A stretch of 64,000 nt of DNA from Rhodospirillaceae bacterium (lineage in GTDB: Bacteria > Pseudomonadota > Alphaproteobacteria > GCA-2731375), in assembly GCA_018660265.1 (NCBI GenBank), contig JABJKS010000031.1, positions 62,001 to 126,000 on the forward strand, in the 5' to 3' direction. Both the position numbers and the translations under genes were made by a program. The stretch's first letter is position 1. Each line of letters starts with the position of its first letter. The notes under the pieces are model-generated. The model did no database searches, was not told where the DNA came from, and saw only the letters and a program-made list of their open reading frames with translations. Below, one piece after another: positions 53,783 through 61,700 of this stretch.

Positions 53783-53825
53783 AGAGCCCCCACGCTGCCA
53801 GGGGAGGGACGGGCGTGGGGGCTCT
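53783..53825 (-). terminator. Intrinsic terminator after the Sel1-repeat gene
   Basis: On the minus strand AGAGCCCCCACGC (53825-53813) pairs with GCGTGGGGGCTCT (53795-53783) around a 17-base loop and is followed by TTCG. A 13-base-pair G+C-rich stem placed about 50 bases after the Sel1 gene stop fits a transcription terminator, although the T-run is short. It could also serve the radical SAM leader on the same strand as an insulator. Confidence 0.75.
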
Positions 53826-53873
53826 GGAAAATTTCGAAACAGGGGAATTTCGAAATCTTTATGGAACTATGGT

Positions 53874-54617
53874 CTAGCGGCGATCCCGCCCAGTCTTGAC
53901 GCGGCCACCGCGGCCTACGCGTTCGACCTCAACTTCTTCCGTAACTTTGGAGACGACCGCCGCCCGGGCATTGGTATTCTGGACAGGCGCGGCAATTTTC
54001 TTGGACTGATTGCCTTTTGATTTCAGGAACGCAGTACCGGTCTTGCCGGAGCTCATGAAAAACCAGGCGCGAGACAGGGCCAGGTTCCGTTCAACCATGC
54101 GACCGTCGCGGAAGGCGGCAGCCAGGGCGTATTGTGCGCTGGCATCACCTTGTTCAGCTGCCTGACGCCACCATTTAATCATGCGATCAAAATCGCGCGG
54201 TACGCCGGCACCTTGCATATACAAATTGCCCAGCCAAAATTGCGCACTCCGGTGGCCGCGATCAGCGGCTTGTTTCAACCAATAAGCTGCTTCGGCCAGG
54301 TCTTCCCTGTTGCCGCGAACCGTGGCCAACAGAACGGCCAATTCGTGCTGTGCGTTTATATTGCCCCGTTCGGCAAGAACGCGGACTGTGGCCAGATGGC
54401 TCGTGGGGGCCAGATCTTCCTGATCCAAAGAGGCCAGAACTTCCAGAGCGACATCGGCGCGGGCCAGGGCGATTTCCGCCCTTGCGGTACCGATTACATT
54501 CAGACTTAAAACAACAGCGGTCACGCAGGCCAGGATTACGTGGCTCAGGCATGACGCAGACACAGTATCGCTGCGGGAGAGAGAACAGGTTTTGGCGCTA
54601 AATATTGCCGTAAACAT
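53874..54617 (-). CDS. Exported Sel1-repeat protein under c-di-GMP riboswitch control
   Basis: A 247-residue protein with a signal peptide (SHVILACVTAVVLSLNVIGTARA). Two or three Sel1-like repeats follow at about residues 85-200 (INAQHELAVLLATV, SAQFWLGNLYMQGAGVP, SAQYALAAAFRDGRMV). They form TPR-like solenoids that usually mediate protein contacts. The C-terminus is basic (GRGGRVKTGRDRR). Relatives occur in polysaccharide and motility regulation (for example ExoR-like and Alg-type proteins), but a specific role cannot be assigned. A class I c-di-GMP riboswitch ends 14 bases before its ATG, and AAAAGGG between them is the likely ribosome-binding site. Confidence 0.85.
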   Translation of the reverse strand: MFTAIFSAKTCSLSRSDTVSASCLSHVILACVTAVVLSLNVIGTARAEIALARADVALEVLASLDQEDLAPTSHLATVRVLAERGNINAQHELAVLLATVRGNREDLAEAAYWLKQAADRGHRSAQFWLGNLYMQGAGVPRDFDRMIKWWRQAAEQGDASAQYALAAAFRDGRMVERNLALSRAWFFMSSGKTGTAFLKSKGNQSKKIAAPVQNTNARAAVVSKVTEEVEVERVGRGGRVKTGRDRR

Positions 54618-54631
54618 CGCGTAGCCCTTTT

Positions 54632-54735
54632 CGGTAACCCCGCTATCCGCTCGCCAAATGAATGTCTGGCCAGACGGACCGGTGGTTTTGCGTCCCGCCG
54701 TTTCCGACGGTTTGCCATTTCGTGGTCGCTTACCG
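54632..54735 (-). promoter_or_regulatory. Class I cyclic-di-GMP (GEMM-I) riboswitch upstream of the Sel1-repeat gene
   Basis: On the minus strand the conserved core reads AATGGCAAACC, stem CCGTCG with GAAA tetraloop and CGGCGG, then GGGACGCAAAACCACCGG, and after a hairpin (GTCTGGCCAGAC) the 3' element ATAGCGGGGTTACCG. These match the GEMM-I consensus, including the GNRA tetraloop, the CAAA/GGGACGCAAA junction and the terminal TAGCGGGGTTACCG seen in the Vc2 aptamer. The closing stem P1 is CGGTAA (54735-54730) with TTACCG (54637-54632). Only 14 bases separate it from the start codon, so control of translation initiation is likely. Confidence 0.9.
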
Positions 54736-54894
54736 CATAACGCGGTGTTTGATCAATGTAGCTATCGGATATTAACAAGGCCTTAATGGAATAGGTTGAT
54801 CGGGTTAATTTTTGTCCAAAAGTAAAATTATTTTCTGTTTCGGCCCACTTTTCTGTGCCTGACGGGGTGCTCATTTTGGTTAATTGAGCTGAAA

Positions 54895-55767
54895 TCACCG
54901 ATTTTTTTCGCTATAGGCGAGATACAGGCCGGCACCAATGATGACGCTGGCACCTAACAGGGTCGCGCCGCCGGGCATATGGCTGAATACGATAGCCCCA
55001 ACCACTGTTGCACCCAATAATTCGGTGTAGTTGAAAGGCGCGATGATGGATGCGGGTGCCAGGGCGTAGGCTTTGATGATGCAATAATGGCGGATGCCCC
55101 CAACCAGTCCAAGCAGTAAAAATGCCAACCAATCGAACTGTGTCGGGGAGATGGAAAAATCAAATTGGCTGGGGATAAAGGGTGTCGTGGCCATGAGGGC
55201 GACGGCGTAGGTATAGATAGAGGTGGTTTCCGCACTGTCGTGACTGGCCACCTGGCGGCTGAGAATTTGGACGACGGACCAACAGGCAGCCGCCAGCAGC
55301 AGCCATAGGGCAGCCGGCGGCAATGCCGCGCCAGTGCCGGGCTGTAAAACGATGACGACACCAAGAAACCCCAGGCCCACGGCCAGCCAACGGGCACCGT
55401 TCACCCGCTCGCCCAGGAACATGGCGGAAAGGGCGACGACAATGATCGGTGCGGTGAAACCAATGACATGGGTGGTGACAAGGGGCACCTCCCTGATGCC
55501 CAATATGAAAGACATTGTCGAGATGAATAAGAGGCCCGAACGCAGCAATTGCAGCCCCGGTTTGCGGGGCCGCAATATCCGCCAGCCATGGCGTGGGATC
55601 AGCAGCGCCATCATCCAGAACGTCTGACCTATCGCACGGACCCAGACGATTTCCAGCACGCCATAGCTGTGCCCAAGATGTTTGATGGAGGCGGAGACCA
55701 TGGGCACAAGTATCATGGCTGACATGACGACATAAAAGATGCCGCGCGGCGTTGATTGTTGCTCCAT
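54895..55767 (-). CDS. EamA/DMT-family transporter
   Basis: About 290 residues from ATG 55767 (TTG 55800, overlapping the stop of the upstream gene, is an alternative). Ten predicted helices lie in two EamA halves, with the first-half signature IVWVRAIGQTFWM and second-half APFNYTELLGATVVGAIVFSH. Drug/metabolite superfamily exporters of this kind move small metabolites or S-adenosylmethionine-like compounds. The substrate is unknown. It follows the deiodinase-like gene directly and may share its transcript. Confidence 0.88.
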   Translation of the reverse strand: MEQQSTPRGIFYVVMSAMILVPMVSASIKHLGHSYGVLEIVWVRAIGQTFWMMALLIPRHGWRILRPRKPGLQLLRSGLLFISTMSFILGIREVPLVTTHVIGFTAPIIVVALSAMFLGERVNGARWLAVGLGFLGVVIVLQPGTGAALPPAALWLLLAAACWSVVQILSRQVASHDSAETTSIYTYAVALMATTPFIPSQFDFSISPTQFDWLAFLLLGLVGGIRHYCIIKAYALAPASIIAPFNYTELLGATVVGAIVFSHMPGGATLLGASVIIGAGLYLAYSEKNR

Positions 55768-55796
55768 TATATAATTCGGCCGCGTATTCGGCTGGT

Positions 55797-56468
55797 TCAA
55801 TCAGGCGGCCCTACCAGATCGGCGATGGCGTCGGCCCAGGCTTCCGGTTCGAAGCCGCGGGAACCGGCCACAGTCTTGAAACGGACGATGCCCTGGCCGT
55901 CGATTACATACAGCCTCTCGGGCAGGGCGTTATAAAGCTTGTCCGCCTGATCCGTCATATCGTCCAGTAGCATGGGCATGGCCATGTTCAGGCGAAGGGC
56001 GCAGACTTCGGCAATATCGGCCCGTTCTTCAATGGTGTTCGGTGTATTCAGGATGATGTCGTCATCCAGGTTATGTTGCACCTGCCAGCCGTCATCAGGG
56101 TGGGCTTCCTGGATATAGACGCAATAGAAATCCATCCGGTCGTTGAACTGTGTCGCAATTTCGTTCAGCCGCACGGACTGAATTCTGAAGGGCGGTCAGG
56201 TGTAGGAGCCGAAGATCAGGCCCACGGGCCGGCCGCCGGCGTCGGCAAAGCGCGACGACAGGCTGATCATCTCGCCCGTACGTTTGCCGCTCGGCGTCAG
56301 TAATTCCAGGCTGAAGTCCGGTGCGGCATCACCCACATCAGGCGCCGCCTCCTCGCGCGCCAGGCGTTCCGAGCGCATGGCGTTATATTGCGCCGGCGTC
56401 ATGAGCATTTTGGCCCAGGCCTCGGGCGGGATCTCGCGCCAATCCGCCGGATAACTGATCTCTGCCAT
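55797..56468 (-). CDS. Deiodinase-like thioredoxin-fold selenoprotein (UGA read as selenocysteine)
   Basis: A 223-residue protein if TGA at 56198-56196 is decoded as selenocysteine (Sec91). Before the TGA: DVGDAAPDFSLELLTPSGK and GLIFGSYT. After it, in the same frame: PPFRIQSVRLNEIATQF, then DFYCVYIQEAHPDDGWQ, and a full thioredoxin-fold C-terminus. The FGSYT-U-PPF context is the catalytic site of iodothyronine deiodinase-like proteins, in which bacteria commonly have Sec or Cys. ATG 56468 has GGGAGGA 6 bases upstream. Reading it as two separate genes leaves the second half without a ribosome-binding site. The sequence cannot rule out a plain nonsense mutation. A redox role on a small substrate is inferred. 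Confidence 0.85.
56164..56182 (-). promoter_or_regulatory. SECIS-like hairpin after the in-frame UGA
   Basis: On the mRNA, 13 bases after the UGA, TTCAG pairs with CTGAA. A bulged T and the pairs CC/GG lie inside, closing a GTGC apical loop. The bulged U and the GU in the apical loop recall the minimal SelB-binding element of E. coli fdhF (bulged U, GGUC loop), although the loop is about four bases further from the UGA. Bacterial SECIS elements are poorly conserved in sequence, so this is suggestive only. Confidence 0.5.
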
Positions 56469-56532
56469 TATGTCCTCCCTCAATTATTTCCCGATTCTAC
56501 GTCGAAACGGGTGAGGGAGCTACAGCAGTGAT

Positions 56533-57351
56533 TTATCCGTCGAACAGGCTGAGGATCCTGGCGGGGCTTGAATTGGCTATGCCTAGGCTGATAGCGCCCA
56601 AAGCCTGTTTGATCTCGCTCGATTTCAGGGCAGCACTATCGGCGGCCAAATCGGCATCGACTAAGTTGCCAACACCAGCGGCAATCGTATCGTTTTGCAC
56701 GCCCAGATACTCGTTGTGGGTCTCAATCCGGTTGGCGGAACTACCCAGATTTGCCAACTTGCCGGATGCATCGGTGATGGCCGCATCCAGTGCCGTTAAC
56801 GCCGATGCGGCGTTCCCCGCATTATCCAGGGTTTGGCCGCCCAAGCCGAGGCCGCCACTGGACAGATCCTGGGCCGCGACTTTGATCGTTGCGCCGCTGT
56901 CATCGCTTAATACGTTCTGGTCCGAGGCACCGGCTGCGATCAGGTTGCTGCCCGCAAAAGACGCGCTGTCGTTAATGGTGGTGACCTGCTCCCGCAAGGA
57001 ATTGAAGGCGGAATTCAGGGCATCACGGGATGACTGATCCAACCCTTCTTGGCTGGCCTGGACTGCCAGGCCTTTCAATTCCACCAGGATATCGGCCGTC
57101 GCTTCCCCGGCCGCAAGGGCCACATCAACAGTGGCGGAGGCCCGGGACAGACCATCACGGACGGCATCTGTGCCCGCGTAGGTGGACAGCAATTCCTGGG
57201 CAATGGCCAGCGTGGCGGCATCATCCTTCGGGCTGTTGACCTTTTTGCCGGTCGAAATATGGTTTTGAATTTTGTTCAGATTGTTGTTGGTATCTGAAAA
57301 TTTCTGCAACGCGGTGGCCGCGCTGCTGTTCGTATTGATGGATAAAGCCAT
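56533..57351 (-). CDS. Flagellin
   Basis: A 272-residue flagellin. The conserved D0/D1 N-terminal coiled-coil (SINTNSSAATALQKFSDTNNNLNKIQNHISTGKKVNS) and the C-terminal helix (LGAISLGIANSSPARILSLFDG) are present. The central domain is short (DSASFAGSNLIAAGASDQNVL), as in small alphaproteobacterial flagellins. Conserved TLR5-contact residues of gamma-proteobacteria are not kept. It is exported by the flagellar type III apparatus. A strong AGGAGGAG at 57368-57361 follows the riboswitch and lies 9 bases from the ATG. No other flagellar gene is in the window. Confidence 0.95.
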   Translation of the reverse strand: MALSINTNSSAATALQKFSDTNNNLNKIQNHISTGKKVNSPKDDAATLAIAQELLSTYAGTDAVRDGLSRASATVDVALAAGEATADILVELKGLAVQASQEGLDQSSRDALNSAFNSLREQVTTINDSASFAGSNLIAAGASDQNVLSDDSGATIKVAAQDLSSGGLGLGGQTLDNAGNAASALTALDAAITDASGKLANLGSSANRIETHNEYLGVQNDTIAAGVGNLVDADLAADSAALKSSEIKQALGAISLGIANSSPARILSLFDG

Positions 57352-57368
57352 CTTATGCGTCTCCTCCT

Positions 57369-57485
57369 GAGATAACTCCGCTATCCTTTGACCTGCATCA
57401 TACTGATGTTTTTCTGGGTCAGTTAGGACCGGTAGTTTTGCGTCCCGCCGTTACCGACGGTTTGCCATTTCTTGGTTCGCACCCC
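57369..57485 (-). promoter_or_regulatory. Class I cyclic-di-GMP (GEMM-I) riboswitch upstream of flagellin
   Basis: The minus-strand core AATGGCAAACC is followed by stem CCGTCG-GTAA-CGGCGG (a GNRA tetraloop, one G-T pair) and GGGACGCAAAACTACCGG, and the 3' half of P3 is seen as GGATAGCGGAGTTATC. The core is nearly identical to the copy at 54632, differing mainly in the tetraloop (GTAA against GAAA), the loop of P3 and the P1 strands. P1 is weaker here (GGGGT with ATCTC). The aptamer ends exactly where the AGGAGGAG ribosome-binding site of flagellin begins, which favours translational control. Confidence 0.9.
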
Positions 57486-57662
57486 TGAATACTACAAGGG
57501 ACGGTAACGCTATCCGGGATATGTTAAGAAAAGGTTAATGTTCTGAATTATGGCAAAGGCTGATAATCGGGAGATTTCATCGCCCGTGGGTGCGATGGGG
57601 CTATATCCCTGGGGACACTGGCGCTACACTGGAGGGCAAAATAAGTGGAAGAGGCGGGGGCT

Positions 57663-58298
57663 ATGACAGCACCGAATTTTAAAGTGGCGGATCATCCCTT
57701 GATCCAACATAAACTGACCTTGTTGCGTCGCAAGGAGACGTCGACGGCTGAATTCCGTCAGTTGCTGGGGGAGATCGCGTTGTTGCTGGCGTTTGAGGCG
57801 ACCCGGGATCTGCCCCTTACCAAAGTGGACATTGAGACCCCGTTGGAGACCATGTCTGCCCCTGTATTGGATGGCAAAAAACTTTGTCTGGTCTCTATCC
57901 TGCGGGCTGGCAACGGTCTGCTTGAAGGCATGCTGGATTTGATCCCGTCGGCCCGGGTTGGCCATATCGGCATGTACCGCGACCATGATACGTTGGAGCC
58001 GGTGGAATATTACCTCAAGCTGCCCCATTCCATCGGCGAACGTCAGGTGATCGTGGTGGATCCCATGCTGGCCACCGGCAATTCCGCCGCCGCCGCCGTC
58101 ACCCGCCTGAAGGAGGCGGGGGCCAGACGCATGAAATTCGTGGCGTTGGTCGCAGCACCCGAAGGCATAGCAACCTTTTCCGATGCGCACCCCGACGTAC
58201 CTATTCTCACGGCTGCCGTCGACCGGCAGTTAAGCGATATCGGCTATATTCTGCCCGGCCTCGGCGATGCTGGTGACCGGCTTTATGGTACAAAATAG
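57663..58298 (+). CDS. upp: Uracil phosphoribosyltransferase
   Basis: A 211-residue enzyme of uracil salvage (uracil + PRPP to UMP + PPi). It shows [25 protein letters not shown], the PRPP-binding loop [18 protein letters not shown] and the end motif [14 protein letters not shown], which binds uracil. ATG 57663 is preferred to GTG 57645. It is typical in length and all family blocks are present. Confidence 0.96.
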   Translation: MTAPNFKVADHPLIQHKLTLLRRKETSTAEFRQLLGEIALLLAFEATRDLPLTKVDIETPLETMSAPVLDGKKLCLVSILRAGNGLLEGMLDLIPSARVGHIGMYRDHDTLEPVEYYLKLPHSIGERQVIVVDPMLATGNSAAAAVTRLKEAGARRMKFVALVAAPEGIATFSDAHPDVPILTAAVDRQLSDIGYILPGLGDAGDRLYGTK

Positions 58299-58322
58299 TA
58301 TGCCAAGCGAGATGCCAATAAT

Positions 58323-59060
58323 ATGATTGAGGCCGAAACACCCATACTGCCTAACCCGGTGGGCGAGGCGCGTACGCATAATTCCGTCGCGCCTGAGCAA
58401 GTGACTGCGGATGTCGCCAATCTGCTGGATGTCCTGGCCAATGGCGGCGTCGCCATCGCGCCCCTTGATGTGGCCTATGCTATACTGGCTGCCACGCCAC
58501 AGGGGATCAGGCGCATTTTTGACGCTAAGCAACGCAGCTATGAAAAACCCTCTGGCATGTTCGGCAACTACATGATGTCTGCCGCCCTGCATCTCTTGGA
58601 AGATGAGAAACATGCCATGGTGGCCGAAATGGTCGAACAGGTCGGCCTGCCGTTTTCCGTGGTCGCGCCTTTTCGCGAGGATCATGCTTTTTTGGCAAAT
58701 GTCGATCCCTTTGTCCTGGCATCTTCGTCCAAGGCCGGCACCCTGGATATGCTTTTGAACGCCGGGCCCATGCATAACGAGATTGCCCGGCAGGCCTGGG
58801 CGCGGAATATGCCGGTTTTTGGATCGTCGGCCAATCTATCCCTGACGGGCAGTAAATATCGGTTGGCGGAGATTGATGAGGCGGTGCGCGAAGCCGCCGA
58901 TGTCTCGTTTGACTACGGCCTGTCGCAATATGCTAACCATCAGGGCCGATCCTCGACTATCATAGATTTTCGGGACTTTTCAGTGATCCGGGTCGGGGTG
59001 CAGTTCGAAAAATTGCGCCAGGCCTTCAAGGATCGCTTTGATGTCAGCTTGCAAAGCTGA
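58323..59060 (+). CDS. YrdC/Sua5-domain protein (threonylcarbamoyl-AMP synthase-like)
   Basis: A 245-residue protein of the Sua5/YciO/YrdC family. Family marks are GGVAIAPLDVAYAILAAT, the K-x-R-like stretch DAKQRSYEKPSG, NMPVFGSSANLSLTGSKY and the late RSSTIIDFRDFSVIRVG. True enzymes make threonylcarbamoyl-AMP for tRNA t6A. This one diverges in the PTET-like N-terminal motif (PLDVAY), so it may be a paralogue with another role. It follows upp by 24 bases. Confidence 0.82.
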   Translation: MIEAETPILPNPVGEARTHNSVAPEQVTADVANLLDVLANGGVAIAPLDVAYAILAATPQGIRRIFDAKQRSYEKPSGMFGNYMMSAALHLLEDEKHAMVAEMVEQVGLPFSVVAPFREDHAFLANVDPFVLASSSKAGTLDMLLNAGPMHNEIARQAWARNMPVFGSSANLSLTGSKYRLAEIDEAVREAADVSFDYGLSQYANHQGRSSTIIDFRDFSVIRVGVQFEKLRQAFKDRFDVSLQS

Positions 59061-59102
59061 AATGTATCGACATGTATCGAAAATGCGAAGGAAGGGCCTG
59101 CG

Positions 59103-60215
59103 GTGGATAGTCGGTCAGTAATTTTTCTACAGGTGATGGCCGCCATCGCCATAGTCGGTGTTCTGGCATTTTTGGTCTTTCTGATTGGCCGGGCTTTGTC
59201 CCAATCTAAAGCCGGCCCGTCTGGGGTAAGCGTGTCCGGTGCCAACCGCTGGTACCAATACCTACTTGCCGCCGCATTGTTGCTGGTGGTGATGATCGTC
59301 GGTATCTGGCAGTTTTCCACCGACGGCTTGTTGGGTCAGGCGGTGGACTGGCGGGCCGACGGCAGGGCGACCACATTCTTTGTCATCATGTTGGTGGTCG
59401 GTGGCCTGGGTCTGATTGGCTTTTTGATCTATTTGATCGCACAACGCGCCGGCCACACGAATCTTGGCCCCGCCGGTGCCTCAATCACCGCCTTCGGTGC
59501 GCCCGGCACAGCTGTTGAGGCGGCGGCAACGCCAGACAGCCAACCAACGCCTGCGGGCTTGCGGGTGCTGGGTTTGCTGGCTCTGCTCTTTGTCTTTCTT
59601 TTGTTGAATTGGATCTATCTGGACGATGGCACGCAATATTCCCTGGTCCTGCGATTGATCTACCCTGCTTCCCTCGCCGTTGCCCTGGTGCTGCTGTTCG
59701 ACAAGGCTTCCCGTAGTTGGAATATCAAGGACACCTCTGACAATGTGCGGGAATGGCTGTTGTGTGATGCCATGACGTTTTTGTTGATCCTTGGTTTTGT
59801 CAACTTGTTGGAAGTCAGTGCTGTGGCAGGGGGCAAGGATGGTTCTGTTGAAACCTACAATTCCATGTTCTGGGATGCGTTGTACGTGGCGCTGTTCTTC
59901 CTGGTGTTCTGGATTTTGGACAGAACCCTGACCAGACTGCGCTTCCTGCTGGCGCATGCCTATTTCGTCGCCTTGCCGATCCTGTTGTTGATCTGGCGTG
60001 CGGTACAAGGTGTCACAATTCCAGCCGAAATTTCCTGGTGGAGCACGATTTGGCCATTCTTCTTTTTAGCTATTATAGGTTTTGTGTTGGAGGTTATTGT
60101 CATGCTGATCCAGGGGAGCGAAGGCAAACAGAGCCTGGGTGCGGTCAAGGACGCTATCTTTGTGGCCGTCTATGGCATCCTGTTAATTATAGCCGTGCCG
60201 GAGACTGACGTATGA
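59103..60215 (+). CDS. Multi-spanning membrane protein of unknown function
   Basis: A 370-residue protein from GTG 59103 with GAAGGAAGG upstream. Two helix pairs near residues 9-30 and 50-68 are followed by about six more hydrophobic segments. A Gly/Ala/Pro-rich linker (GHTNLGPAGASITAFGAPGT) divides the two halves. No charged pore motif or catalytic site was recognised. The amidase gene starts inside its stop (ATGA), so the two are translationally coupled. The protein could supply or sense the amidase substrate. Confidence 0.72.
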   Translation: MDSRSVIFLQVMAAIAIVGVLAFLVFLIGRALSQSKAGPSGVSVSGANRWYQYLLAAALLLVVMIVGIWQFSTDGLLGQAVDWRADGRATTFFVIMLVVGGLGLIGFLIYLIAQRAGHTNLGPAGASITAFGAPGTAVEAAATPDSQPTPAGLRVLGLLALLFVFLLLNWIYLDDGTQYSLVLRLIYPASLAVALVLLFDKASRSWNIKDTSDNVREWLLCDAMTFLLILGFVNLLEVSAVAGGKDGSVETYNSMFWDALYVALFFLVFWILDRTLTRLRFLLAHAYFVALPILLLIWRAVQGVTIPAEISWWSTIWPFFFLAIIGFVLEVIVMLIQGSEGKQSLGAVKDAIFVAVYGILLIIAVPETDV

Positions 60216-61630
60216 GCAATTCAGAGTTAGCACTTATGGACATCGCCACCCTGGCCCCGCGCATCGAAAGCGGAGAGGTCTCGCCGGTCGCGGTGATGGA
60301 AAGCCAGCTGGCCCGGATCAATGCCCTGAACCCGGGTCTGAACGCCTATATCTCCCTCTACCCCGATGCCGCCCTGGCCGCAGCGAAAGAGGCGGAGGCA
60401 GAGATCGCCGCCGGCAAATATCGCGGCCCCCTGCACGGTATCCCCATGGCGGTAAAGGATCTGTTCCAGGTTGCGGGGATGGAGCGGACCTGCGGTTCGA
60501 AAATCCTATCGGAAGGGATCGCCAACAGCGATGCGACCTCCGTCGCCCGGCTGCGGGATGCCGGTGCGATCATGTTGGGTATGTTGAACTTGCACGAATT
60601 CGCCTTTGGTCCCACGGGGATCAACCCACATGTGGGCACGGCGCGGAACCCATGGAACCTGGAAAGGGTTTCGGGTGGTTCATCATCTGGTTCAGGTTGC
60701 GCCACCGCTGCCTCCCTGGCCATGGCGACATTGGGCAGCGACACGGGCGGTTCCATCCGTATTCCGGCCTCTCTTTGTGGCGTTGTGGGCCTGAAACAAA
60801 CTTATGGCCTGGCCTCCCGCGCGGGCATTTATCCGTTGTGCGAAAGCCTGGATCACGGCGGGCCGCTGACGCGCACAGTGCGGGATGCGGCCCTGGTTCT
60901 GGCCGCCATCGCCGGGTCTGATCCGGCTGATCCCTCGACGGCGCATGCGCGGGTGGGAGATTACACCTCTTTATTGGGCAAGCCGCTCAACGGTCTGCGT
61001 ATCGGCGTGCCCCGGGATTTCTATTTTGACCGCCTGCATGCGGAGGTGGAAGCGGCAGTGCAGGCAGCATTGTCCGTGTTAAGCGATCTTGGGGCCGAGG
61101 TGGAAGAAGTTATCCTGCCGTTTAACCGGGAAGCCATCGATGGTTGGTCCACAATGGCCATGGCGGAGGCCCATACGGTTCATGACGGCCATTTGCGGGA
61201 TCATGCCGATGATCTGTCGCCGGACGTAAACACCCGTTTGCGCCTGGGTGAGGGGTTAAGCGCCACCAACTATATTCATTCCCGCCAGGCCCAAACAAAA
61301 GTCCAACAGGAAATGGCCGGTGTCCTCGCCCTAACGCCTATCCTGGCCATGCCGACGGCGGTGATCCCCTCCGTCCCCATCGATACGGGCACTGTGATGG
61401 TCGGGGACCGGGAGGTCGTGGGTTGGCGGGCCTTAGGTCAATTAACCCGGCTGGCCTGTTTTACGGGGCAACCGGCCATATCCATCCCCTGCGGCTTCAC
61501 CGAAGATGGCCTGCCTATCGGTTTGCAATTGTTAGGTCCCTGGTTTGAAGAGCCATTATTGCTACAGGTCGCGGATGCCTTCGAACAAGCCACGGAATGG
61601 CACAAACGCCGGCCGGAATTATCGGTTTAG
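60212..61630 (+). CDS. Amidase (amidase-signature family)
   Basis: A 472-residue amidase. The Ser-cisSer-Lys triad is visible: Lys in MAVKDLF (about residue 80), and the two serines in SGGSSSGSGCATAASLAMATLGSDTGGSIR, written across residues 150-180. It hydrolyses amide bonds, as GatA-like proteins, aryl-acylamidases and urea-derivative amidases do. No gatB or gatC is nearby, so a GatCAB role is unlikely. It is coupled to the membrane protein upstream, and another small membrane protein gene follows after 70 bases. Confidence 0.92.
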   Translation: MSNSELALMDIATLAPRIESGEVSPVAVMESQLARINALNPGLNAYISLYPDAALAAAKEAEAEIAAGKYRGPLHGIPMAVKDLFQVAGMERTCGSKILSEGIANSDATSVARLRDAGAIMLGMLNLHEFAFGPTGINPHVGTARNPWNLERVSGGSSSGSGCATAASLAMATLGSDTGGSIRIPASLCGVVGLKQTYGLASRAGIYPLCESLDHGGPLTRTVRDAALVLAAIAGSDPADPSTAHARVGDYTSLLGKPLNGLRIGVPRDFYFDRLHAEVEAAVQAALSVLSDLGAEVEEVILPFNREAIDGWSTMAMAEAHTVHDGHLRDHADDLSPDVNTRLRLGEGLSATNYIHSRQAQTKVQQEMAGVLALTPILAMPTAVIPSVPIDTGTVMVGDREVVGWRALGQLTRLACFTGQPAISIPCGFTEDGLPIGLQLLGPWFEEPLLLQVADAFEQATEWHKRRPELSV

Positions 61631-61700
61631 GTAGGGCCTTTCGTAAATATATTGAGGGCGTTAGAATGATACAAAGATCAAGCGTAAAAGGGGACGGCAT

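Noticed and set aside
57481-57620. Possible tandem second aptamer upstream of the flagellin riboswitch
   Set aside because: A short TAGCGTTACCG match exists, but the GGCAAACC and GGGACGCAAA core is absent, so no second complete switch is present.
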